Below the pieces are notes generated by a model, which saw nothing but the letters and a program-made list of their open reading frames with translations, was not told the DNA's origin and did no database searches. This document shows positions 13,485 through 24,718 of a stretch of 64,000 nt of DNA, one piece after another (position 1 is the first letter of the stretch; every line of letters begins with the position of its first letter). The stretch is from contig NC_080672.1 in the NCBI RefSeq assembly GCF_030247195.1, positions 387,641,037 to 387,705,036 of the forward strand, read 5' to 3'. Origin of the DNA: Topomyia yanbarensis. Its lineage: Eukaryota; Arthropoda; Insecta; Diptera; Culicidae. The position numbers and the translations under genes are program-made.

Positions 13485-13735
13485 GACTTGGAATATTGTT
13501 GAAGACTAATAAATATTATCAATTTAGACCATCTTGGACTATTTTTCGGCACAATTGAACTACTGTAAATTAAGCTATAGATGTGTATTGAACATCGGAA
13601 AATAAAAATTGAGCATCTTTTAGCGCTAATAGAAAAGCGCCTATCTTTATCTAAATCTTCACCCCAACAGATTAAGGGGAAGTACCTTTGGGCCCCACAT
13701 GCACAAGAAAAACAGTTGTGCATGGGGTTCTTGTA
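13485..13735 (+). mobile_element. 3' fragment of the 57.4-kb MITE family
   Basis: Words such as 'tatcaatttagac', 'gaactactgtaaat', 'attgagcat' and 'ctatctttat' align in order with 57640-57890 of the MITE at 57370-57893. The 5' half and its terminal repeat are missing here. Confidence 0.65.
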
Positions 13736-14231
13736 TGTTCACGCGGATCGTGAGTGCGTGTGCGGTTCACGTGGGAACGCGCGTTTGTATAATCGCATTT
13801 GAGACCGCGTTCATAAATTTGTAGGTGTTAAAACGTTCACTTAATCACATAGGTGTTTTAATGTTTGCGAGGTCGCGGGTGTAGGTTTGCGTGGACGTTC
13901 GCATTTGTATGTTCACGTTCGTATTAACGCGCGGAGCTCGAGCGATTGTATATCAATGGGTTTAATCAGAGCGAGGGCATGTGTGCAGCGTGTATGGAAC
14001 TTCGAATAACCGCTTGCATGCTTGTGTTGGCTTTAGAATATTTTCGGGAATCGCAGTTTTGATTTTACTGTTAAGATTTGGAAGAGATTGAATTTCTCCT
14101 TATCACCTATCCAACCATGGTGCCCTGAAACTAACGTATAGGACTAAGTTTGGTTTTTAAGAGACGACGATGGAAGCCATGGACCTGGGGTACTAGGATC
14201 AAATTCATAATCGCGCGGAAACGGGCGTTAG

Positions 14232-14504
14232 TATCCCGAGCAAATTCTCATGGGCTCAAGCACCATACAACCCCTTAAAAAGTCCATGAATATGGTTCGT
14301 TACAAGCATCAAAACACCATCAACATACCATAAAATGCTCTCAATAACCCATAAATACACCAAAATATGGTTTTTAGATGGAATCTAACGGACCATGGCG
14401 ATGGTCGTTTCATTGGTTGATCCCATTACAATCACTATCCAAATACCATATAATCGGGGTGAATTTGGACCATATACATGGGGGCTAATCGTTTGCTCGG
14501 GATA
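14232..14504. mobile_element. MITE, terminal repeat TATCCCGAGCAAA, 273 bp
   Basis: The left end 'tatcccgagcaaa' and right end 'tttgctcgggata' are perfect inverted repeats. A TA at each outer edge would fit a TA target duplication of the Tc1/mariner type. It carries no coding capacity and sits inside the composite repeat of 13.1-15.5 kb. Confidence 0.8.
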
Positions 14505-15000
14505 AGGGCACAGTATAAGAGAATAAGGGCCGGAATGTTTTTGTTGTATGCAAGAATGCGGGCGTAAGCGTGTTTGAACGCGAGTGTTTTCATGTCACGT
14601 ATACTAGCCTGTGTATAACTTCACGTATTTGACTTCGTGAATATAACAATGAAGCCGTTGCGTTTCCATATTCCCATATACCTTTAAAAGTTCGCGCCGG
14701 CTGTCATACTGATGTTCAACTAGAGTATACGTTTCAGATGAAGGAAGAAAATGAGCGCTTTCATCCCATTGGAGTCTCTAACTATGGCGCTCAGAGACTT
14801 GTTGTCTAGTGTTCCGAATTTTAGAGTGGGAGCTCCCAGACGAATATGATTCATGATTGTGCTGGTTGTTTGTATGTTTGGTGCATGAAACCGCGTTTAC
14901 CAATTCATAAGTCTTTGCACTTCGCCCTAGTGCAAAATTTTGGTGTTTACCCAATTTTTCTCGTTTGGGTGAAATATAGCATAATTCATATGTGCTACAG

Positions 15001-15397
15001 TGAAGACCCGTTTTTATCAGCCCCTTGGTGAATTTTAGGCTGATAAAACCGGGACATTGATAAAATCGGGGCATACATTATTCTTTCTTTTTAAGAAACC
15101 GAAGCTCTTAAAATATTCTTCTGTAGTCCCTAGATATAGCCTCATAAGCTTTCTTGATTATTTAGCTTAAACTTTCCTTAAGGGGGTCGAACAATTCAAA
15201 ATAAAAAAAAAATTTAAAAAAATGCGTGTTTCGAATCTCTAAGATAAGAAAAATATGCTCAGGAAAGGATTTACTCGAATTCAATTTGGTTCGTCTGCTC
15301 GAGCCCATCAAACTACCAACTATAAATTTTCATATAAAGCTGATAAAAGCGGGTCAAAAAGCTGATAAAATCGGGTGCTGATAAAATCGGGTCTTCA
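15001..15397. mobile_element. MITE with repeated 'gctgataaaatcgggt' ends
   Basis: The left end 'tgaagacccgtttttatcag' is mirrored by 'ctgataaaatcgggtcttca' at the right. The subterminal word 'gctgataaaa(t/g)cggg' occurs several more times near both ends (about 15040-15075 and 15338-15390). No transposase frame is present. Confidence 0.8.
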
Positions 15398-15520
15398 ATG
15401 TACCACGTTAACTTAATCGCCGGGATGTTTCTATGATTGCGAGATGCGTGAATGGTCACGTTTGCACCCGGGTTTGTAGTATCGTGAGAGGCTCAAGCGA
15501 TTGCATGTTATTGCGCGAAA

Positions 15521-16390
15521 GAAATTGGGTTTTTGATCTAGATTCAAATTTGGAGATAGAGGTTCGCCCGTTTTGGTCCTCAAACACTACTGTAGCCTGA
15601 AGGAATTGTTCTTTGTGCGTTTAAGAACACTTTTTCAGCTTTCACTATGCTTCCGAAGAAAATCCTGGAATTGTTCTTTTTGTATGACCTTAAAATTAAT
15701 TATCCCAATTCAATGAAGTAGTTTACAATAATACAAGATTTAATATGGATACAAGATTAAGAATGACTTTCAAGAATTTGCATACCCGTTTACGTAAGTG
15801 CACTGTACCGTGGAAATTGAAACTCCACCCGATGTTTTACGACCTTGCGATATGATATGATCTTTAATATGCAAGTATTGTTGAAAGTATTATGACTTAT
15901 TCACTGCCATTGTCTCGGATATAAGGAACTAAACTTATAAGTCCACCGTACTAATCAGAAAATATTATTAGAAGATATGGACTACTAGTACCAGTCCGAA
16001 AATTGCGTCAACAATCACTAGCGAGGTCTGCCGTCTATAATAATTAGTTTATGTTGTAACGATCTCGAATTAGAAAAGACTTAAAAGTATGAAGCATTTC
16101 ATTATTAAGAGTCTTAGTATTCAGGGTAAAGCAAGGGGATGACGAAGAAAGTATTAGTAAAGTATAAACGAAAGCCATATGAGCAAGTTTAGAGTTTCCC
16201 AACGAAGTTACTTTTTTGGTCAGGCATCAGGATATTTTGACATTTTATTAAACAAATCCGAATCATCGGAGCTAAGCCGTCAAGAAACTCTATGTATGCT
16301 CCTATAACCCTATTCCAGTTCTTCTAAAAATTTTATTCTCCACCATTTTGCTCTACATTAAGTACTCATATTAATAAAATAATGAAATAT
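15521..16390. other. AT-rich stretch, no feature recognised
   Basis: No reading frame, repeat or RNA gene could be supported here. Confidence 0.35.
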
Positions 16391-16392
16391 TT

Positions 16393-16774
16393 GAGTGGGC
16401 GGGCATAGTCTAGTTGGTAAATCGATTGCCTTGTACGCAGTTCACTTGGGTTCGATTCCCAATCCCGCACATAGATATGGTTAGAGATTTTTCTAACCCG
16501 AAAAAAGAAACTGATGACATTAAGGTTACACTGAGAACGCCTGACATGCGAATTTCTTGGAGAACGGGAAAGGCCGTTTATTCTTACACCATTGGAAAAA
16601 TCTTCATGAAGATGAATCGCTGTATTCGGGGTATTGGTAGTTTATAACTGTTTGATTTTCATGAAGATCCAACGGTGTAACAAAAAACCGCTTTTTCGTT
16701 TTGCAAGATGGCCGCTTTTCCAAGTTATCTCAGTTGAACCTCAAGGTTAAAATCTCTATAATAGAAAAAAAATA
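16393..16774 (+). mobile_element. Feilai-type SINE, split by an insertion
   Basis: The 5' part (16393-16528) has the tRNA-like head: a Pol III A-box-like 'gcatagtctagttgg', a B box 'ggttcgattcc', 'cccgcacatag' and 'tttttctaacccgaa'. The tail 'aaggttaaaatctctataat' with an A-run resumes only at 16735. Between them lie 206 bp that are absent from the continuous copy at 34489-34656. The two copies match closely in the head. Pol III-transcribed SINEs use LINE machinery to move; this copy is interrupted and certainly inert. Confidence 0.85.
16529..16734. mobile_element. 206-bp TIR element inserted in the SINE
   Basis: The insert begins 'cactgaga' and ends 'tctcagt'. Its arms also pair internally ('ttacaccattgg' with 'ccaacggtgtaa'; 'cttcatgaagat' recurs inverted). 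It is flanked by similar 14-15 bp words, 'tgacattaaggtta' at 16515-16528 and 'tgaacctcaaggtta' at 16735-16749, where the intact SINE has the word once. The element is a small hairpin-forming MITE. Confidence 0.7.
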
Positions 16775-17132
16775 TATTTCGAAACATATAATAAATTTAC
16801 TTCAAAATGCGATGATGCAAAAATACTACTATATGAAGAAGATCATGAACATATGAACCCTGAACGGTTATTCTTTGATAGTGTGAACGGGTACGTAAAA
16901 ACTGATAGTTCTACGACTAAAAATTTTGTTCACGGTGCATCATTCGGACCATGAAGAAAGCATCGCAAGTAGGAAAATAATATGAATGATACGAGGCGCT
17001 CGATCTACCCTAACACCTAGCCATAAGTTGCTATAATGCAATCAAGCTCTACATTGGCATTTATGATGCAATTCACGTATACATATATAAAGCTAATATA
17101 AAGTTTACAAGCTAAAATATCTTTAAAAACTA

Positions 17133-18305
17133 CATATGGGTCATTCCATGCGAAGTGATCAAGGCACGTGTAATCGACCTCCACGGATTTGAACAAAATT
17201 TAGAGGAATTGTTCATCTAGGGCCAATATATAAAAACCCAAATTTTTGTGACAATTGAACCACCCCTCGGGTCATGGGAGCACCCCCCGTTTTGGCAAAT
17301 TGCCAAAACCCTTGATTTTCTTTTGATCATATCTCCGGTTCTATTTACTCTAGAATCAAACCACAAGATGGCTTTTGAAGAAAAGTGTTCAAGGAGTCTA
17401 TAAAAAATATTATTTTTTGCCGACAGTGTTGCCAACTATGCAATTTTTTCAGTTAAATATTAAAAGTTAATTTTTATCAAAATACGTATATTTTAATTTT
17501 GAAAATTTTAATGCCATCGCGTTCCTCAGACATTTTTACATAAAAAACACTTATCGTCCCAATATAATATGAGCGCATCCTGAGATACACCGTTTTGAAG
17601 AGAAAAACCCGCAATTTCCCATATAAAATCGCAAGCGCACAACACTAAAAGACCAACTTGAGTATTCTGAGTTCAAACATAATTTTTGAAGTAGACGAGA
17701 AATGATGAAAAACTACGTATTTGGTTTGCTTCTAGCAGATCAGAGTCGATTTTTATGACAGTTTGAAGATTTTCTCAATTTTGGCCAATAAAAATGGATT
17801 TTTATATGAGAAAATCGGAGTTTTTCCCTTCAAAACGGTATATCTCAGGATGCGCTCATATTATATTGGGACGATAAGTGTTTTTTATGTAAAAATGTCT
17901 GAGGAACGCGATGGCATTAAAATTTTCAAAATTAAAATATACGTATTTTGAGAAAAATTAACTTTTAATATTTAACTGAAAAAATTGCATAGTTGGCAAC
18001 ACTGTCGGCAAAACATAATATTTTTTATAGACTCCTTGAACAATTTTCTTCAAAAGCCATCTTGTGGTTTGATACTAGAGTAAATAGAACCGGAGATATG
18101 ATCAAAAGAAAATCAAGGGTTTTGGCAATTTTCCAAAACGGGGGGTGCTCCCATGACCCGAGGGGTGGTTCAATTGACACAAAAATTTGGGTTTTTATAT
18201 ATTGACCCTAGATGAACAATTCCTCCAAATTTTGTTCAAATCCGTGAAGGTCGATTTCAAGTTTGCATCTTTTTTTGATCACTTCGCGTGGAATGACCCA
18301 TATGC
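17133..18305. mobile_element. Foldback element with arms of about 490 bp
   Basis: The left arm (17133-17625) and right arm (17805-18305) are near-perfect reverse complements, separated by about 180 bp. Outer ends are 'catatgggtcattcc' and 'ggaatgacccatatg'; inner ends are 'gatgcgctcatattatattg' on the right and its complement on the left. Each arm contains the same open frame of about 70 codons (17217-17435 minus, 17993-18205 plus; both start MATLSAK). That follows from the symmetry and is not evidence of a gene. No transposase is present. If transcribed, the arms would form a long double-stranded RNA. Confidence 0.9.
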
Positions 18306-20570
18306 ATTTTGTGCTCTTATAGGGTATATAAATAAGGCCAATAAAATGCTAAATTATTGTGGTTTTAGTCGTTATGTATCACTCCTTGAGAATAACATTC
18401 GACATATTTCTCAGTATTCTAACATATCCAGTATAGCATAGGCACCAAAAAAGGGCGCATTTTCGTAAAAGGTCAAGTGAGTCATGTCATGTGAGAACCG
18501 AATTTGACTATCATTAGACGAGAGTCATTTACAGTCTTAAACATTTCTATAATTTTCCTCCTTTTTATTCATACAATTGATGTCGGTGTGCAAGGAAAGA
18601 TAGGTAAAAATTTGAAACATTGCCAATTGACGCTGGCTTATCGCATGAGCCAAATTTGAAAGCCTGTTAGCGGCACAACATGCTTTAAAATTTGCCAGAA
18701 AAAAATATTGCCACCTAAGCGATTCACGATAAATTACCTCATCTCGAAAATGGAATATTTGTCGGTAATTTAGCGGATATTCTGACCGTTTAGTTTAGCA
18801 ATTTATTTATTTAATTTTACGTGTAAATAGCAGTTTAATTTGCCTGAAGATGCTGAAGTTTCTGCATTCGGTTTTTAATGTGGTATGTGTTTTTGTAATG
18901 AGTGCTGCATATCAGAATTTTCCGTAGTGCGTAAATTGTTTACGGTAGGGACACGTGGGAGACTGGCTATCATAAGTACACAGCGCAGTCTGCGTATATG
19001 TTTAACCAGGTTGCAGGGTCACGGAGGAAGGAAAAGGGAGTTTTAATCGCATTCTCACCAACCGAATACCGTCTAGAATACATGAAAAAAATCCCTTTAT
19101 ATATTCTGTTTAACGGACCTCACCATATTGCGAATAGCGGGTATATACGGAGATAGCTCGGTGTTGTCGTACCTCGACTGCATGTACACGGAGATCTTAA
19201 CTGCAATATTGTTATACTCAACAAAGTGTTTTAAGTTATTACGGGCAACAAAATATTGAAAAATGTGCATATTCATGGTAAAAGCCCAACACGGTCAATA
19301 AACGTAAAACTTTTTCGAAAATTTGAGAACCATTGCGATTATTCCTCGTGACCACGTTATAGCAAGCAGATGCTTTCATGTCCCTTGCATTGCAACTTTC
19401 ATGACATTTGAGCATGTGTTTTTCTGATGAAATTTTTACCACAGAATAAAAAATACTTCCAGATTTAAACACTATCACTGGTTTCTCGCTACAATGCGCT
19501 GCAGTAATTAAAAGTAGGCAATCAAATTCTCACTTGAATTCACTTTCGATTGTGACTAGCCACCGATCAATTGTTCACTTCCAATGGTATTGGCATTCAG
19601 TCTGATCATATAAATGACACAAAGCACTTTGATTTCTCTGAACTAAAGAGCTTTTTTCAGTAATATTTAACAATGGAATTGATATTTGTGGTTTCTATTA
19701 TTCATTTCGTTTATTTGATAGGCACAAATGCGTTAGCTTGGCGGTGCCAAATTCTTTTGTTTTTACATTTTGTATATTTTAAAACTAGGAGGTTACAATG
19801 TTGAAATATTTTTTTTAAAAAAGAAAAATTTTACAGCTATCTTAAGACTAGAAATAAGATTCTATATACAAGAGAGGGGGCGAAAGATTTTTTTTATGAA
19901 AAAAATTTAAAACAAGGAATTCAATAGTAATAATTTTTAGGAAATATTTACAGTTATCTTAAAACTAACAATATAGTTTGGTACACAAAAGGGGGAGCAA
20001 ATATTTATGAGAAAATTCGCAGGTGTTTTAAGACTAGGAATACAATTCTATTTACAAGATGTTTGTGGTTTCTAGTTATCAGATAGAACTACAACATTTT
20101 TATTTAAATGATCGTATCTTTTTCGCCCTAAAATTTAAGTTAACCTTAAGTGGACAATAATGGGATAAACAGCAACAAAGCAAATCAGAACATCTCAGAA
20201 AGCGTGTGTAGATACGAATGATGTCAGCAAGGAGCTCGTAACCAGTCTCAAGAAAGATTGTTAAGCATATGAATTTATAAAATTTGATCTTTCATTCTAA
20301 ATGTCTCTTGATTAAAGTATAGTACATCCAGGCCTGTTCAGGCAATTTTCAATTTTTTTTTCAGTTCAAAAAAATTTTGCGATTGGATACGATATGAATA
20401 TCATTGGCTTCGGTATGATAACAATCGCTACAACCATTCGATCAATTGCGATGATATTTGACAGATGTGAAAATTACACACTAAATTATTTGCAGTGATA
20501 TTTAAATCTGATGCCAAATAGTGAATTAAAAATGGCAGTTTATTTGAAGCACATTGCAGGAGTTCAGGAG
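18306..20570. other. AT-rich stretch with one degenerate repeat
   Basis: Apart from the degenerate tandem repeat listed at 19765-20065, I see no gene or element. The open frames at 18187-18441 (plus, partly in the foldback) and 19239-19478 (minus) lack recognisable motifs. Confidence 0.35.
19765..20065. repeat. Degenerate tandem repeat, about three copies
   Basis: The word pattern 'acag(c/t)tatctta', 'actagaaataagattctata', 'tacaaga' recurs near 19830, 19950 and 20025 with substitutions, each followed by a purine-rich stretch. Spacing is irregular. It is too diverged to define a unit by eye. Confidence 0.5.
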
Positions 20571-20573
20571 AAC

Positions 20574-20765
20574 CAACTATGGTTGCCAGAGCGCTGTTAC
20601 CGGACTCCAGCGAATTTTTAACAGTGTGGCGACGGTCTTTGACTTCAACCGGACGCGGAATGCGATAAAAGCGAAAATTTTGGCAATTTTAAAATGTAAT
20701 TAGTTTAAGAAAAGGGCCAAGGGACCTGTTGGTGAAGGTAATAAACATAAACAAACATAAACATT
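20574..20765 (+). mobile_element. 3' end fragment of non-LTR family A
   Basis: The frame from about 20576 reads GEPTMVARALLPDSSEFL, matching GEPTAVATVLLRDFSEFS near the ORF2 end of the element at 26.45 kb. The following 3' untranslated words also correspond ('aaatgtaa(t/c)tag', 'gggcc', 'aataaa'). It is a 5'-truncated copy, as usual for target-primed reverse transcription, and ends in a short 'aataaacataaaca' tail. Confidence 0.75.
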
Positions 20766-20769
20766 TCTC

Positions 20770-23700
20770 ATACCAGCATAGTTTGACTAAGTTTAATTGG
20801 AACAAATATGGGATGGCTGCACTTTATTTTTCCTGTTGGGAGAAACTTGGCTGCAGTTACTTGATTTGATTAAATTCTTTGCCATAGCTCATTCCTGTAT
20901 TTTACTTTATAAATTTGGGCTGCACTTCATTTCAGGACATTTTAAACTATTTTGCCAACATTTGATATGCTTCAAGTGCGTTGAATTGATTTATGACATT
21001 AATTTCAGCCAGACTGATAATTGGGATGTTGTAATTTGTAATTCTTTAAAACAATTCAACAATTTTAATTCTTTAAACGCAGATTCAGTTCTACTTTCCA
21101 AATTTATGCAAGATCAATTGAAAAAAGTATAAGGAAAACCTATATGATATACTTCTAATTCTTCTTGATGACTACTATAACGTGTTGTTCAGAATCTCTT
21201 GTATCATAGGCAATGGGTATAGGTACAGCGTTTTATTTACGAGCCTTTCATAATATTAGGATATACGAAACGACTTAACTAAATGGAGATCAAATTATTT
21301 ATCAAACCTATTCTATTGACGCATTGCACTGGACGGCTTCTGACGCAGCCAAATGTTCGAGGTCCGTTCACAACTTTCAGCCAAATCATTCGACCCATCA
21401 CCGCCGTCATCGCAAATCAGATCCACCCACAACACATTTCGCAGAGCTTAATTGACAATCAATGGGTTCCCATTATTAAATTCGTTTGTTTCATGCTTCC
21501 TAATGGAAGGTGCAGGAGGGAACTTCGCGGGCCTGAACCGATGAGTGCGACTCGGGAACGGAGGTGCGGAAAGCATGCAATTATTTCAAGAAGCACATAT
21601 TCAGCCACGTATTTTTTCGCACACAATAGACCTCCACGTGTAACACGGCAGTGTAGTTAATAATTATCAACAACAAAAGCACTGCGCATTGCGTTGATTG
21701 AAAACTTTAGCATTCGCAATGGGTTAAGTCTGAGTCATGATGTACAAGCATCAATTGAATTAAATGATGGTATCCGGGGGGAGGTTTGGTACTGTGGCGT
21801 GATCGCGCTGCTGTTTGTTCTTTCGATACCCGTTGCAAGATGTTGTGGTGATATATAAGTTAGTCGTAACTCTAGAAGGTAGTAATTTCCGAAGTCATCC
21901 AATACGAACATTTTTACTTAATCTTATACTCGAAATTGTTAATTTCAATTTTATTCTTGCATTATTAGCATTCTCAAGGTAGAAAGTATGTAGTGTTGAC
22001 TATGTACGTACAACCGTACACTGTTGGTATAAATACTGATCCCTCCGGCATCCAAACATCGGACAAAAAATAATTCTTTCTAAAGGTTTGGGTTCCGATA
22101 GCATAAAGTATCCCGACATGCTGTAATCTTAGGATATTTGGATTTGATAAATGCCAATGCACTTCTGTAGTAGATGATAGAAGGTTTGGTCGACGAGAAT
22201 CTTTAAGTTTGCTCGTATCCAATCCTTTCTATAATTTTTTTCCTTTACTTGGAATACTAAGGCACTAAAAAAATTTCCAATGCCTTGCTAATTAAATGTC
22301 GTTATAACATGTAAAATCTTTCGATGTAATCACCGTGCACAATTTTGCCTTTTAGAATGATCACGAGTTGATAATCTAGGATATTTAGTGTAAAATCAAT
22401 TCGCGACGCGATTGTTACGGCGCTGCAATGATGTATACTGTAAAATTCGTCTGATGAATGCCGCCTGTAATTCTAAACGCTATTTAGTCAAATTATTATT
22501 TAGTTACCTTATCCGACTTCTCCCGGAAAAAAAATAAGTTTAAAACGATACTCCAACTGTGCAGTCACCTACTGACTGTTTCCACAGTTTTCCACAACGA
22601 ATGCTACGAATGCACTTTAGAACAATTTTTATTTAATCTATGACTGAGAATTTTTACTGATTTTTTGAAAAATCATGAAAAACAGAATGGGTATCAATGA
22701 ATACCAGGCCACTAAAGGCGTTGACATATTAAAACGACACACATAAAACAGTAAAGTAAAAGAATTTGGAAAGTCTATCGAAATAGAAGATTTGTTTAAT
22801 TAGTTATAAGGTAATCAGGCCATTTTTTGGTGAGATCATCAGTACTGGTAGTACTGGTAAAATACCGGATCTTGTTTCTTTTTTTTTTCTTTTTTCTAAA
22901 AAGCGAGAAACACTTCATAATGACTTTAAACGTTCAAATTACTTTTGGCGGTGCTACTTTCATAAAATTCGATAGCTTGTAGATAGTAAAAACCCTGTTT
23001 TCAACAATATTTCAACAATGCAACATTACATTCCTTTGTACTTCATGTACTTCCTCTTATTCCTATTGAATTTTCCACTCGTCACCAAATCACAAATCCC
23101 TCCATTCGAAGCGATTCATACGGATGCCAAATATAAAATAATTATGTACTAAATCAGTGTTCATTTATAGATAACGATTAAACAGCGAACTAAAAACAGA
23201 TCTGACGCCACAAACTAATTATGTCGGCACACAGCGAATAATGAGAGCTAAGCAGAACTTCGCTTATGAAACATTCTCAAAAATTCATCTTTTCCAATAA
23301 TTTTTCCATTCGCTGTAAATATTTTAAAATTTAATGCAAAGTCGTTGTAATGATTTACGACCAAATAGTTAGAATATTTCGTTCAGTACGACGGGGGTTA
23401 TACATAATTGGTAAACTGTCATCTGCCACCTTTTCGATATTTTGAAATGAGCCCCTTTATTAAAATAGATGTTTAGGGGCATGTATAGAGAGTCAACAAC
23501 ATTACTGTCAGTCTACTTTCTACTTCTCTCCGAATCAGATCAATCGTGCCAAGTGAAGGACAACTAGCAGCCTCTTGATCTAGTGTGCATTGTCTAGACT
23601 ATAGAGAACAAACGAAACTTTATATTTTTTCGCGCCACCATGAAAAAGCTCTGCTCCGACCAAACGCCGCGGTCGTTGAGTGTAAATTTTGTTCAACACG
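20770..23700. other. No gene recognised; GC-richer patch at 21.3-21.7 kb
   Basis: The open frames 20797-21132 (111 aa) and 21283-21660 (125 aa), both plus, have no domain I recognise. The second lies in a GC-richer patch. Around 23639 an ATG in the context 'cgccaccatga' opens a short frame that closes soon after. Nothing here can be assigned a function. Confidence 0.35.
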
Positions 23701-23717
23701 ACCGAATTTTCTGAAAG

Positions 23718-23908
23718 GGATCATCCATAAATGACATAGCATTATATGGGGAAGGGGGAATTATTGTATTTTGTGATGATGTGTGACGACAGGGGGTATG
23801 GGGTCATGTCATGCTACGTAGCTTTTTAAAAGGGGAATAACTAACATCGTTTTTTATTTTTTTTATATTTTTCGGGGACAAGCTGCTGCGTCATTTATGG
23901 ATCGTCCC
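23718..23908. mobile_element. MITE, 191 bp, ends 'gggatcatccataaatgac'
   Basis: The left end 'gggatcatccataaatgaca' is mirrored by 'gtcatttatggatcgtccc' at the right. Inside are G-rich runs ('ggggaaggggga', 'cagggggtatgggg') near the left. It is non-coding. It lies just upstream of the family A retroelement. Confidence 0.8.
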
Positions 23909-23959
23909 AAAGTGAAAATATAAGTTAGGCTTACGGAGGTCTTTTATCTTCAGTATCAT

Positions 23960-24718
23960 CTTCTCAGCAATGCAGTATTGATATTATTGAATAGTTTAGC
24001 CCAAGTCAACTGTTTCGTTCTACAGAACAACTTAAAACACGTAATTGAAAGTGACTACGGTGGAATTAAGATTCCTGTGTATATAGAAAGTGACTATATA
24101 AAGGTAGGGCTACATGACCTATTACCACTTATCTCTGCTGAGCTAATTGCAGAACGCATGCCGAAATACGGAGAGGTAGAATCCTTTAAACCTGATACTT
24201 GGAGAAACGTCTTCCCGAGTACTCCTAACGGTGTTCTCGAATGAGGATGCGGGTCGAAAGACCTATTCCGTCTTACCTCAAAATGAAACTCAAAACTATT
24301 AAACAACCTATGCTATGCATCCATCAGAGGCAAAAGACTGAATGGAGAAAGGGTCTTCCAGGCCGCCATTCCCGACATGTATTTTCATTTAAATTGTAAC
24401 CATACAACGGCTGATACATTTTACGCTTCTAGTTCCTCATCTAGCTCTTGCCTCAAGCTACCTCCGTCGCTACACAACGCAGCTGATATGAGATGCCTCG
24501 AATCCACCGCCGCAGTTAAGGCAGTGATCGTTAGTCGTTCCGATTTTGCTCGTGCTAGTGACTTAAAAATCTCTCAACCTGCTCCAAAAGACAACATTGC
24601 TGTGCTCTCTCCTACTAGTACTGTCGACGCCACTCCAGCCGAATCAGAAGAGATCTCCAAAAGTATCGAGATTTACTACCGGGACGTCGGTGGCCTAAAT
24701 TCATCAGCGAACAATTAA
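23960..24718 (+). pseudogene. ORF1 remnant of family A
   Basis: The open part at 23978-24244 reads DYGGIKIPVYIESDYIKVGL and, further on, DTWRNVFPSTPNGVLE before a stop. The frame then continues elsewhere with GCGSKDLFRL. The minus-strand piece at 44.4-44.8 kb carries the corresponding PNGVVVVRIQSRDLL, which supports a common ORF1. From 24377 a second open stretch, rich in Ser and Pro, leads to SEEISKS and YYRDVGGLN, where ORF2 begins in the same frame, separated by a stop at 24716-24718. No intact zinc-knuckle is seen in this copy. ORF1 products of such elements bind their own RNA; this one is not translatable as a whole. Confidence 0.65.

Larger units (their letters stand above)
13120..15520. 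repeat. Composite dispersed repeat, copy 1 (related to 55.4-58.4 kb)
   Basis: The start (13130-13210: 'ggagctgtagagc', 'tcagaatcac', 'gacgaggcgg') matches 55440-55515. A subunit of about 140 bp, with the words 'gagaccg', 'ttataaatttata', 'gcgtggatgatcgcgaagg' and 'gagcgttt', recurs at about 13330-13460, 13800-13960 and 15410-15510, and again near 57145, 58067 and 58228. Nested inside are a MITE fragment (13485-13735) and complete MITEs (14232-14504, 15001-15397). No transposase frame is seen. It is probably a large non-autonomous element with internal tandem repeats. Confidence 0.7.

Noticed and set aside
16396..16475. tRNA gene
   Set aside because: A and B boxes are present, but the sequence continues as a SINE with a specific body and A-rich tail, and the same unit recurs at 34.5 kb.
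17217..18205. Two nearly identical ORFs starting MATLSAK on opposite strands
   Set aside because: They are mirror images caused by the foldback arms; neither has a recognised domain.
24265..24285. Another 'cttacct' candidate splice site
   Set aside because: It lies inside the retroelement ORF1 remnant and lacks CAG and a pyrimidine tract.
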